The notes under the pieces were generated by a model. It was not told the origin of the DNA and did not search any database. It saw only the letters and a list, made by a program, of their open reading frames with translations. From UBA11996 sp964394975 (lineage in GTDB: Bacteria > Chloroflexota > Dehalococcoidia > Lucifugimonadales > UBA826): 31,848 nucleotides of DNA. The DNA is taken from assembly GCA_964394975.1 (NCBI GenBank), contig CAYMZR010000013.1, positions 1 to 31,848 of the forward strand. Reading direction: 5' to 3'. Below are positions 8,814 through 15,716 of the stretch, in pieces (positions within the stretch are counted from its first letter, which is position 1; each line of letters begins with the position of its first letter). Both the position numbers and the translations under genes were made by a program.

Positions 8814-9370
8814 TCAACCATGGGATTTGTGAAATAAGGCCCTATTATCATCAACCATGGAAGTAATATCCATGACATAAACCATCCAATAACGGAAGGA
8901 ATGATAGCCTTTGCAACACTTATATTGTGGGTGGCTCTTACACCGTTGGTCACGGTCGCTAGTAACCATACCAAAGATGCTAGGAGTATGTAGTCTCCGA
9001 CTAATGGAATTGTGGCGAAGATTAACCCAATTCCAGGACCATACGCTATTCCCGTACTGCGTATTGTATCTCTGAACTCTGCTTCCCCTCCGAGGAGGCC
9101 ACATAAAGTATTGTTGATGAATGACCACATCATCATTCCTACAAAAATGGTTGAGAATGCCACTGCCATCATCTGTAGCCTGGCAAAATCGCTTTCAGGA
9201 TTAATCGCGGTACCTTTGTAATACAAATATATTGCACTTGAAAAAGCTGTGATAGCTACCGTTCCTAGAGATTGAATGACAAGTTCTGGTCGGTTGCGAA
9301 ATTGGGGATAAATATGCTTGTTTAAAATAGCAGCCTTAATTATGTTTTCTATCATGACTTTTTGTGGCAA
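8810..9370 (-). CDS. Small polytopic membrane protein, Yip1-domain-like
   Basis: This is an integral membrane protein of about 186 residues with roughly five hydrophobic segments (around residues 32-52, 66-86, 107-125, 127-142 and 156-175). The arrangement, with GGEAEFRDTIRSTGIAYGP between the second and third segments, resembles bacterial Yip1-domain proteins, whose function is poorly known. The start is uncertain: a TTG at 9370 has AGGTTAG just upstream, while an ATG at 9355 (181 residues) has no ribosome site. It is divergent from the oadG/oadB genes and overlaps the tatD end by 4 bases. Confidence 0.7.
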   Translation of the reverse strand: MPQKVMIENIIKAAILNKHIYPQFRNRPELVIQSLGTVAITAFSSAIYLYYKGTAINPESDFARLQMMAVAFSTIFVGMMMWSFINNTLCGLLGGEAEFRDTIRSTGIAYGPGIGLIFATIPLVGDYILLASLVWLLATVTNGVRATHNISVAKAIIPSVIGWFMSWILLPWLMIIGPYFTNPMVD

Positions 9371-9423
9371 CTAACCTGTATATTTTTTATATTCCGACAA
9401 ATGGGCAATAATGGTGTAGAATC

Positions 9424-9436
9424 TTTAGGTCCTAAA
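9424..9436. repeat. Short palindrome TTTAGG-T-CCTAAA in a divergent promoter region
   Basis: A perfect inverted repeat with 6-base arms around one central base lies between the Yip1-like gene and the oadG-like gene, just upstream of AT-rich TAGCATATAT (9441-9450) that could be a -10 region. It could be a regulator binding site, but no second copy is seen in the window and chance is possible. Confidence 0.3.
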
Positions 9437-9510
9437 ACCCTAGCATATATGGTGTAACCGTTATTGACTCTTCCATCCTAACCCAAGGTGCTTTTCTTAC
9501 AGTTATCGGG

Positions 9511-9714
9511 ATGGGCACTTCAGTTTTATTATTATTAGTATTGATAACATCAATACTAATAACGAAGTATGTTGCTAATAAAATAGATGCTCCATTTATA
9601 CCTCCAACATCTGAACAGAAAGAAGAGATTGCTAGAATGGCAAAGGTCGCTGCAGTAGCAGTCGCATATCATACCGTCAAGCGACGTGCCCAAGAAGCAG
9701 ATTCTGAAACATAA
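9511..9714 (+). CDS. OadG-like small membrane subunit of a Na+-pumping decarboxylase
   Basis: This small protein has one N-terminal membrane segment and a charged C-terminal helix. It matches the architecture of OadG/GcdC/MmdD subunits, which anchor and assemble biotin-dependent sodium-pumping decarboxylases. The family hallmark GMG precedes the hydrophobic stretch, and the C-terminal EEIARMAKVAAVAVAYHTV resembles the conserved end of OadG. The first ATG (9511) encodes the Met of GMG itself, and the frame stays open upstream to 9436 with family-like residues (ILTQGAFLTVIG), so the real N-terminus is probably longer and begins at a rare codon such as ATT 9463. It lies 32 bases upstream of the OadB-like gene. 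Confidence 0.75.
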   Translation: MGTSVLLLLVLITSILITKYVANKIDAPFIPPTSEQKEEIARMAKVAAVAVAYHTVKRRAQEADSET

Positions 9715-9746
9715 GTATTTTCCCGATTAGGTCATGGTGTGCTCAG

Positions 9747-10907
9747 GTGATAGAACAGCTTTTTGATTTTATAAAGACTACGGGGTTAGCCAATATGAAT
9801 TGGCGAGATGTAGTTATGATATGTGTCGGGCTATCATTTATATATCTTGCGATAAAAAAAGATTGGGAACCATATGAGCTGCTTCCAATTGGCTTAGGTA
9901 TAATCGCTGCCAATTTACCCTTAACGGGGCTAATAACACCGCCTACGAGTGATTCTTTGAACCAAGAAGCTGGAATATTTGGCATCTTTTTTCATTATGG
10001 TTTGTCTTTTTGGAACATATTGCCACCAATTATTTTCCTTGGGATAGGAGCTTTAACAGATTTTGGCCCAGTGATAGCCAATCCAAAAACATTGCTCTTA
10101 GGTGCTGCGGCACAGATTGGTATATTTATAGCTTTTTGGGGTGCCTTGATTACGGGATCCCTTGGGATGAATTTTGGGATCGAAGAAGCGGCATCAATTG
10201 GAATTATTGGCGGGGCTGATGGCCCTACCACTATATTCCTATCAGCTCGTCTGGCACCTGATTTATTAGGTATAACTGCAGTTATCGCCTACTCCTATAT
10301 GGCGGCGGTTGCTTTTATTCAGCCCCCTTTAATGAAGCTCTTCACCACAGAGAAGGAGAGACAAATAATTATGCGACCGCTCAGAGAAGTATCGAAGCTT
10401 GAAAAATTAATTTTCCCGAATGTGGCTCTTATTGCAATCATATTAGTGGTTCCTAAATCGGCCCCTCTGATAGCAATGTTCATGATAGGGAACTTATTTA
10501 GGGAAAGTGGAGCGGTACCACGATTGACCAAATCAGCTTCTAATGAGATTTTGAATATTGCTACTATTTTCCTTATGATTACTGTGGGTACCCAACTTAC
10601 GGCAGATAGAGTATTCGATTGGCAGACCATCGTCATCTTACTGCTCGGCTTGGTTGCTTTTTCATGCGGTACCATTGGAGGAATACTATTCGCCAAGATC
10701 ATGAATCTGTTCTTGAAGGAAAAAATAAATCCTCTTATCGGTTCAGCCGGGGTGTCAGCGGTGCCTATGGCAGCCCGGATTTCACACCACATGGGTCAAC
10801 AGGCCAACCCTAACAATTTTTTGTTGCCTCATGCTATGGGACCAAACGTCGCAGGCGTTATAGGATCTGCTGTTATCGCGGGTGTTTTTATTTCTTTGGT
10901 GGTGTAG
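9747..10907 (+). CDS. OadB/GcdB-like beta subunit, sodium-pumping decarboxylase
   Basis: This is a 386-residue polytopic membrane protein of the Na+-transporting carboxylic acid decarboxylase beta-subunit family. The subunit decarboxylates carboxybiotin while moving Na+ across the membrane. Conserved blocks are GALTDFGPVIANPKTLLLG (Asp105 in the position of the essential Asp of OadB), IIGGADGPTTIFLS, and the C-terminal AMGPNVAGVIGSAV. Its length is nearer to GcdB/MmdB than to OadB of Klebsiella. The start is GTG at 9747. It is followed 3 bases later by the biotin carrier gene. The alpha (carboxyltransferase) subunit that would define the substrate is not in the window, so oxaloacetate, methylmalonyl-CoA and glutaconyl-CoA all remain possible. 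Confidence 0.93.
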   Translation: MIEQLFDFIKTTGLANMNWRDVVMICVGLSFIYLAIKKDWEPYELLPIGLGIIAANLPLTGLITPPTSDSLNQEAGIFGIFFHYGLSFWNILPPIIFLGIGALTDFGPVIANPKTLLLGAAAQIGIFIAFWGALITGSLGMNFGIEEAASIGIIGGADGPTTIFLSARLAPDLLGITAVIAYSYMAAVAFIQPPLMKLFTTEKERQIIMRPLREVSKLEKLIFPNVALIAIILVVPKSAPLIAMFMIGNLFRESGAVPRLTKSASNEILNIATIFLMITVGTQLTADRVFDWQTIVILLLGLVAFSCGTIGGILFAKIMNLFLKEKINPLIGSAGVSAVPMAARISHHMGQQANPNNFLLPHAMGPNVAGVIGSAVIAGVFISLVV

Positions 10908-10910
10908 TAA

Positions 10911-11306
10911 ATGAAAATTCGAATTGAAGGTAAATGGTATTTGGTTGAGGTAGAAGATTCTTCTTCTGATCCAGCTGTAGTGTTAGTAGATGGACAAAAG
11001 TTCGAAGTAAAATTGGAAGATATTGCTTCTTTAATTGAGCCTGAAAGACCTCCTAAGGGAAACATCTCCGATTCTGGACCAATCATTAGAAATGGACGAG
11101 AATTTAAAAGTCCTATGCCTGGAACGATAATCAAGATTCTGGTTAAAATCGGAGAAAAAGTCAAAGTTGGTCAAGACATGATTGTTTTGGAGTCGATGAA
11201 GATGCAACAAACTCTCAAAGCAGATACTAATGGTACTGTTGTTGAGATAACGGTGTCTGAGGGAGATCCAATACTAGATGGAGATCTTATTCTTTTAACT
11301 AAATAA
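10911..11306 (+). CDS. Biotin carboxyl carrier protein of the decarboxylase
   Basis: This is a 131-residue biotin/lipoyl-attachment protein. The biotinylation motif ESMKM places the modified lysine at residue 97. The glycines and prolines typical of the biotinyl domain (SPMPGTI, then a matching half ending GDPILDGDLI) surround it. An N-terminal section of about 60 residues lacks a membrane segment and is linked to the biotinyl domain by a short charged stretch. It sits 3 bases after the OadB-like gene and so probably carries carboxybiotin between the missing carboxyltransferase and the membrane pump. Its end abuts the convergent TPR lipoprotein gene. Confidence 0.92.
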   Translation: MKIRIEGKWYLVEVEDSSSDPAVVLVDGQKFEVKLEDIASLIEPERPPKGNISDSGPIIRNGREFKSPMPGTIIKILVKIGEKVKVGQDMIVLESMKMQQTLKADTNGTVVEITVSEGDPILDGDLILLTK

Positions 11307-11891
11307 CTATTGGTTCAAGTTTTGTAATGCGGCCTCAGCAATTCGTAATTCTTCTGTTTCTCTCACGGGATGAATAAGATTCACAGCCAATTGCAGCTCT
11401 CTTTGGGCATCCTGTATATTGCCTTCATCTCTGTATATTAATCCTAGATAAAGATGCGTTCCGCCTAAATCAATATCTAGGGTCATCGCTTTTTTTAGAT
11501 CTTTTTTTGCCAATTCAAATCTTTCTAGGTGATAATATGCTGCACCTCTAGATTTATAAGCTATGGCGAGATCAGGCATCCTTTTGATTAGTGTAGAAAA
11601 TGCGTTAACTGATTCAGTAAACTGCTCTGCTCTTAGTAAATTGAGCCCTCTGCTGTAGAGAAAAAGAGCTTCAATTTCTGGGGTTGGGGTTGGCTTTGGA
11701 GGTTCTGACGGAGTTTTAGTTGGTAATTCTTCAATTTGAATTACTGTTGGCACGGGTATTTCTGTGACTGCAGAAAAAGTAGTGGTGTTTGAGTTATTAT
11801 CACAAGATATAAGCGAAGACACTATAACCAGCGCTATACCCAAAGTCGCACCCAAAGGATTTATAATATTCAGATTGGATTTTTGTAACAT
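11307..11891 (-). CDS. TPR-repeat lipoprotein
   Basis: This protein of about 194 residues (ATG at 11891) has a lipoprotein signal peptide ending in lipobox LISC, a Pro/Thr-rich linker (KPTPTPE), and about three tetratricopeptide repeats (for example AIAYKSRGAAYYHLERFELA). TPR lipoproteins usually serve as protein-interaction scaffolds on the outer face of the membrane; the partner is unknown. A TTG at 11924 could extend it by 11 residues, but neither start has a clear ribosome site. It is divergent from the carbonic anhydrase-like gene and abuts the biotin carrier gene end to end. Confidence 0.82.
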   Translation of the reverse strand: MLQKSNLNIINPLGATLGIALVIVSSLISCDNNSNTTTFSAVTEIPVPTVIQIEELPTKTPSEPPKPTPTPEIEALFLYSRGLNLLRAEQFTESVNAFSTLIKRMPDLAIAYKSRGAAYYHLERFELAKKDLKKAMTLDIDLGGTHLYLGLIYRDEGNIQDAQRELQLAVNLIHPVRETEELRIAEAALQNLNQ

Positions 11892-11967
11892 GTGATTAAG
11901 AATTTTTTTGTCGCGAGGAAACAATCAGAAATCTAATTCTAACAGTTTATTTAAAGTGGAGGACGCA

Positions 11968-12480
11968 GTGATAAAAACTCTTGAAGGCAAAACCCCAGTA
12001 ATTCATCCTACTGCTTTTGTGAGTGAGGCAGCATATATAGTGGGAGATGTAGAAATAGGAGAAGGGTCTAGTATATGGCCTGGTACTGTTATACGCGGAG
12101 ATAGTGGAAAGGTGAAAATTGGCAAATACACCAACATTCAAGATAACTCTGTAGTTCATGGAGATGCTGATTTAGAGATTGGTGACTATGTGACAGTGGG
12201 ACACCGGGTTATGTGCCATGCTAAATTTATAGGTCACCAATCCCTTATTGGAAATGGATCCATACTGAATGATGGAGTAATCATCGGCAAAAACAGTGTT
12301 GTTGGATCAGGGTCTATGTTGTTAGAAAATACAGATATACCGGAAAAATCTATTGCAGTTGGTATGCCAGGGAGGGTGAGAGGAGAAGCTCAAAAAAGAC
12401 ATTTTGACCTTCAAGAAGAGTTGGCAAAAATTTATTCTGATAAGGCCAAGAGATATAAGAATCAGGGGAATTTGGAATAA
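11968..12480 (+). CDS. Gamma-class carbonic anhydrase-like protein (left-handed beta helix)
   Basis: This is a 170-residue hexapeptide-repeat protein of the gamma carbonic anhydrase/YrdA/PaaY group. The GTG at 11968 was chosen because GGAGG lies 5 bases upstream. A TTG at 11908 would add residues with no homology. The three Zn-ligand histidines are in place: His64 (SVVHGD), His79 and His84 (VGHRVMCH, His-x4-His). Repeated I-G-x-x-x-x-I steps form the beta helix, and a C-terminal helix follows. CO2 hydration is the possible activity, but many family members are inactive as anhydrases or have other roles. It ends 9 bases from the convergent btuD. Confidence 0.88.
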   Translation: MIKTLEGKTPVIHPTAFVSEAAYIVGDVEIGEGSSIWPGTVIRGDSGKVKIGKYTNIQDNSVVHGDADLEIGDYVTVGHRVMCHAKFIGHQSLIGNGSILNDGVIIGKNSVVGSGSMLLENTDIPEKSIAVGMPGRVRGEAQKRHFDLQEELAKIYSDKAKRYKNQGNLE

Positions 12481-12489
12481 ATATATATG

Positions 12490-13263
12490 TTAGGAAATAA
12501 TTAGCGGGGACCCATGTTCAGGGTGGGGGATAATGCTTACTTTTGAACCATAGATGGCTTCAATGTTATTTTTTGTTAACACTTCCTGGGGAGTTCCATC
12601 TACTGCGACAATACCTTCTGAAAAAAGAATAACTCGATCACTAAATTGAGCTGCGATATTTAGATCATGGATAGCTAAAATAGTTACTCTATTATTCGAT
12701 TTTTGATTGTGTATTTTTTTTATCACCTTCATCACCTTCATCTGGTGTGATATATCTAGATTGGAAGTTGGTTCGTCTAAGAGCATTATTGGGGAACGTT
12801 GAGTCATGGCCAAAGCCAACATTATTCTTTGCCTTTCGCCACCTGAAACTTCACCTAACTTTCTCTGAATAAGATGATCGATTTCGGTGAGGCTTATTGA
12901 TTCCTGTGCGATCTTGAAATCTTCCAATGATTCCCATTGCAGCAATTTTAGGTGAGGATTACGGCCGAGCATTATGAAATCGGAAACACCCATTTCTTCC
13001 GGTAGCTTAGGGTTTTGTGGCACCAACGATATTAAAAGAGCTCTTTCTTTACGAGTAAGATTTTCGCTCAATTGATTGTATATATGAATTTGACCAGACG
13101 TTGGTTCCAATAGTCCAGAAATTAGCTTTAGAAGCGTTGTTTTGCCAGCTCCATTAGGCCCGACTAAAGAAACCAATTGGCCTGGCATGAAATTTAGATT
13201 AATTTTTCTTATTACATCCTCATGACCATAGTTAAAAGAAATATCTTGTATTTTAATAGACAT
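12490..13263 (-). CDS. btuD: ABC transporter ATPase, probable vitamin B12 uptake (BtuD-like)
   Basis: This is a 257-residue ATPase of the iron-siderophore/heme/B12 importer class (BtuD/FecE/HmuV type). Walker A is GPNGAGKTT at residues 35-43, the signature is SGGERQR, and Walker B is IMLLDEPTSNLD. Sequence alone does not fix the substrate. The cobalamin riboswitch at the head of the operon points to vitamin B12 or another corrinoid. Its start overlaps the end of the permease gene by 11 bases. It is the last gene of the operon. Confidence 0.88.
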   Translation of the reverse strand: MSIKIQDISFNYGHEDVIRKINLNFMPGQLVSLVGPNGAGKTTLLKLISGLLEPTSGQIHIYNQLSENLTRKERALLISLVPQNPKLPEEMGVSDFIMLGRNPHLKLLQWESLEDFKIAQESISLTEIDHLIQRKLGEVSGGERQRIMLALAMTQRSPIMLLDEPTSNLDISHQMKVMKVIKKIHNQKSNNRVTILAIHDLNIAAQFSDRVILFSEGIVAVDGTPQEVLTKNNIEAIYGSKVSIIPHPEHGSPLIIS

Positions 13264-14332
13264 TTTCTATCGCCTTTTTGGACTTTAGCAGCAGATAAAC
13301 AAAAAAAGGAGATCCTACCAACGCAGTTATTATTCCAACCGGTAATTCAACGGGACTTACAATTGTTCGAGCTGCTAAATCTGCGAGAACTAGAAAAGCC
13401 GCCCCAGCTATTCCTGAAAGAGGCAAAATAGTTCTATAATCGGTGCCCCATAATAGTCGAATAACGTGAGGTGCTATTAATCCCACGAATCCTATCAAAC
13501 CGCTAAATGAAACGGCGGCCGAAGTCATCAAGGTTGCTGAGATTATTAATACTCGTTTGGCCTTTTCGGTGTCTACACCTAGAGATTCTGAATAGTATTC
13601 TTCGAGTTGCATCGTATTTAAGATCCGGCTGTACCCCAATACAAATATTGTTCCTACTACCAAATATGGAATCATAAGTATTGAATGATTCCATTGAGCT
13701 CTAATAAATCCTCCCAGAAGCCAGCTCAGCAGCGGTCTTAAGTCTGGATCACTTCTCAGCATAAGGATTCCAGTTATTGCTGTGGCAAATGCCCCAATAG
13801 CCAAACCTGCTAATAGAAGAGTAGATAGTTGGGTGTCTCCAGAACTATGTGAGATTAGGTAGGCTATATATACAGCAGCAAGGCCTCCGCAAAATGAGGC
13901 AACTGGAAGAAGGCTAAAGTACCCATAGGTAAAGGGCAGTCCTGTTAAAAACACTAAGGTGGCTCCAAGTGATGCTCCAGATGCTACCCCAATGAGATAT
14001 GGGTCTGCTAAAGGGTTTTTAAACAACCCTTGATAGGTAGCTCCAGAAATTCCTAGAGATGCCCCTACTAGTAAGGATAGTACGACTCTTGGGAATCGTA
14101 CATTCCAGATTATTGTATGTGACGACGAGGCCAATTGATTCGACTCTTGGAAGAAAAATACTTTGGAAGACAAAATTGAGAATATGGCCATAGTAGGTAT
14201 GTACACGGAACCTATGGCCACAGCGGATAAAGCACAAGCAGTAGTTATGGATATCCCAACGAGTATTTTTTTCCAAGGGTAAGTATAAGTTGATATTAAA
14301 TTCTTATCATCTATGTCATTTATCGGTTTCAT
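13253..14332 (-). CDS. btuC: FecCD-family permease, probable vitamin B12 uptake (BtuC-like)
   Basis: This is a 359-residue polytopic permease of the FecCD/BtuC family with about ten membrane segments. Family blocks seen are SLGISGATYQGLFKNPLADP and the GFVGLIAPHVIRLLWG segment before the coupling region. It forms the inner-membrane channel for BtuF-delivered substrate. It overlaps btuF by 4 bases (ATGA) and btuD by 11 bases, so the three are translated as a unit. Confidence 0.9.
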   Translation of the reverse strand: MKPINDIDDKNLISTYTYPWKKILVGISITTACALSAVAIGSVYIPTMAIFSILSSKVFFFQESNQLASSSHTIIWNVRFPRVVLSLLVGASLGISGATYQGLFKNPLADPYLIGVASGASLGATLVFLTGLPFTYGYFSLLPVASFCGGLAAVYIAYLISHSSGDTQLSTLLLAGLAIGAFATAITGILMLRSDPDLRPLLSWLLGGFIRAQWNHSILMIPYLVVGTIFVLGYSRILNTMQLEEYYSESLGVDTEKAKRVLIISATLMTSAAVSFSGLIGFVGLIAPHVIRLLWGTDYRTILPLSGIAGAAFLVLADLAARTIVSPVELPVGIITALVGSPFFVYLLLKSKKAIENVY

Positions 14333-15411
14333 CTAGATAGACCTGGGTAAAATTCAAATGCAAGCTCTTCTATACCTAATATAAATCTTGGACCAGAAAT
14401 GCCAAGATAATCGTCATTTGCTTTGAGAATAGACCTGTTTTTTACAGCTATCAATTCTTTGAAAGCTGGATTCTCGTATATCAATTCTGGATTGGAACTA
14501 ATTATGATTTGTGGATTCCTATCTATTATCACTTCAGGACTCAGTTGCCCGTAGTTGTCGACGTCATAGGCTATATTTTGAAGTTTCAAGAGGTCGAATA
14601 CATTCCCCATAAGTGTGTTATGTCCAGGAGTCCATAAATCACCAACATCTTGAAATACGGAAGGACCAGAATGATATGGCCCTAAAATAGATTTAATTCT
14701 GTTGATCCTATTTTCCAAGTCTTTCGCCAATAATTCAGCTTCGTTAGGAGCTCCGGTTATCCGTCCCCATATTCTGAAGGTATCAAATATTTTCATCAGA
14801 TTGTCATCAACCGATTCAAGCAAAAGAACTTTGAGTCCTGCCTTTTCTAATTCCTCTTTAAATGTTGGATAGAACAAGAAAACTAAATCTGGTTCCAGGG
14901 CTACGATGCGTTCAATATTCATATTGAACGCATCACCTACCTTTTCAATATTTGCAACTTCTGCTGGGTAATAAACCCAACTGTGAGTTCCAATGATTCT
15001 GTCCCCCTGTCCAATTTTAAAAATAGTTTCAACAGCTGCGGCATCATAGGCGACTATTCTTTCAGGTGGTCGATCGAAAACGATTTTCCTTCCATCTCTG
15101 TCAATAATGGTAATTGGAAATTCAGCAACCAAGGTTTGGATAGGTTCAGGGGTTGGAGTAGGGAAAGGTTTAGCTTGTTCGCCTTTTTGTCGGCTGGCAG
15201 GCTCTATTTTTTGAGGAACCATAGATGGCATTGCCGCAACAATAGGAATTGCTGGAAGTAACTGGTGATAGGTTTTAGCAGGAACTGCTATTGGTGTTGA
15301 GGCAGGAACGCCAGGACTTGCTTTTTCAGGGACAGCAGCATTTGAGCAGGCAGCGATAGCTAAACCAAAGGCGATAGTTAAGGAGCAAGATAATAAAACT
15401 TTTCCGACCAA
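14329..15411 (-). CDS. btuF: Substrate-binding lipoprotein, probable cobalamin binding (BtuF-like)
   Basis: This is an extracytoplasmic helical-backbone binding protein (BtuF/FecB family) of about 360 residues. I chose the TTG at 15411, preceded by the Shine-Dalgarno-like AGGGAGA, which gives a compact signal peptide ending in lipobox AIAACS. Another start-like TTG at 15477 would translate the terminator stem of the riboswitch and place 22 charged residues before the signal peptide. After the Cys comes a long Pro/Ala/Thr-rich linker (about 90 residues, including PTPTPEP), then the binding domain beginning FPITIIDRDGR and PERIVAYDAAAVETI. It is the first gene of the riboswitch-controlled operon. 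Confidence 0.88.
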   Translation of the reverse strand: MVGKVLLSCSLTIAFGLAIAACSNAAVPEKASPGVPASTPIAVPAKTYHQLLPAIPIVAAMPSMVPQKIEPASRQKGEQAKPFPTPTPEPIQTLVAEFPITIIDRDGRKIVFDRPPERIVAYDAAAVETIFKIGQGDRIIGTHSWVYYPAEVANIEKVGDAFNMNIERIVALEPDLVFLFYPTFKEELEKAGLKVLLLESVDDNLMKIFDTFRIWGRITGAPNEAELLAKDLENRINRIKSILGPYHSGPSVFQDVGDLWTPGHNTLMGNVFDLLKLQNIAYDVDNYGQLSPEVIIDRNPQIIISSNPELIYENPAFKELIAVKNRSILKANDDYLGISGPRFILGIEELAFEFYPGLSR

Positions 15412-15460
15412 TTTATCTCCCTTTCTACTTTCAGACTTTTTGATTCTAGTCTTTAGCGGG

Positions 15461-15490
15461 AAATAAATGGCCCACAAGTAAATGTGGGCC
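15461..15490 (-). terminator. Terminator-like hairpin of the cobalamin riboswitch
   Basis: On the minus strand, an 8-bp stem (GGCCCACA / TGTGGGCC, 15490-15469) closes a 6-base loop and is followed by ATTTATTT, an imperfect U-tract. It lies between the aptamer and the btuF start. Its 5' arm shares four bases with an alternative upstream helix (CCGGCC at 15492-15487 with GGCCGG at 15518-15513), as expected of a terminator/antiterminator switch. Confidence 0.65.
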
Positions 15491-15499
15491 GGCGGGGGT

Positions 15500-15650
15500 G
15501 TTGTGTGTCAACCCGGCCTTTCCGCGAAGACCTAGATGATGGCGCTTAGTGGTTGACCGGACTTGCCTTTATGAAAAGCCTACCGTTGCGGGACAGCGTC
15601 GGATTTTGACCGACTTCCTCTTTTAAACCCTGAAGGGCACTTGCACCATA
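15500..15650 (-). promoter_or_regulatory. Cobalamin (B12) riboswitch
   Basis: The minus strand carries the core of the cobalamin aptamer. From 5' to 3' it reads GGTGC at 15647-15643, a stem-loop GTCGG...CCGAC (15614-15598), the near-invariant CCCGCAACGGT (15592-15582), a small stem (GGC...), and the B12-box-like AAGTCCGG (15564-15557) continuing into TCAACC. It lies between a promoter and btuF, so high cobalamin should lower expression of btuFCD. The 3' limit of the aptamer is approximate. Recognition rests on conserved sequence blocks, without a covariance-model search. Confidence 0.93.
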
Positions 15651-15675
15651 GTTATATTCAATTTTTAACCACCCC

Positions 15676-15705
15676 ATAAAACCATGACAGATGTGTTCTT
15701 GTCAA
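15676..15705 (-). promoter_or_regulatory. Promoter of the btuFCD operon
   Basis: On the minus strand TTGACA (15705-15700) is followed after 18 bases by TTTTAT (15681-15676). Transcription would begin near 15669, some 20 bases before the riboswitch core. The consensus -35 and the position just after the rpoC stop support a separate transcript for btuFCD. Confidence 0.6.
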
Positions 15706-15716
15706 TTTACCTGAGT

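Noticed and set aside
8814..9128. An open frame of 104 residues opposite tatD's end.
   Set aside because: It is an alternative frame of the Yip1-like gene, whose frame shows clear membrane segments.
11908..11967. Longer start of the carbonic anhydrase-like gene at TTG 11908.
   Set aside because: The GTG at 11968 has GGAGG at proper spacing, and the added residues have no family similarity.
15412..15477. N-terminal extension of BtuF from a TTG at 15477.
   Set aside because: It would translate the terminator arm of the riboswitch and put charged residues before the signal peptide; the TTG at 15411 has a better ribosome site.
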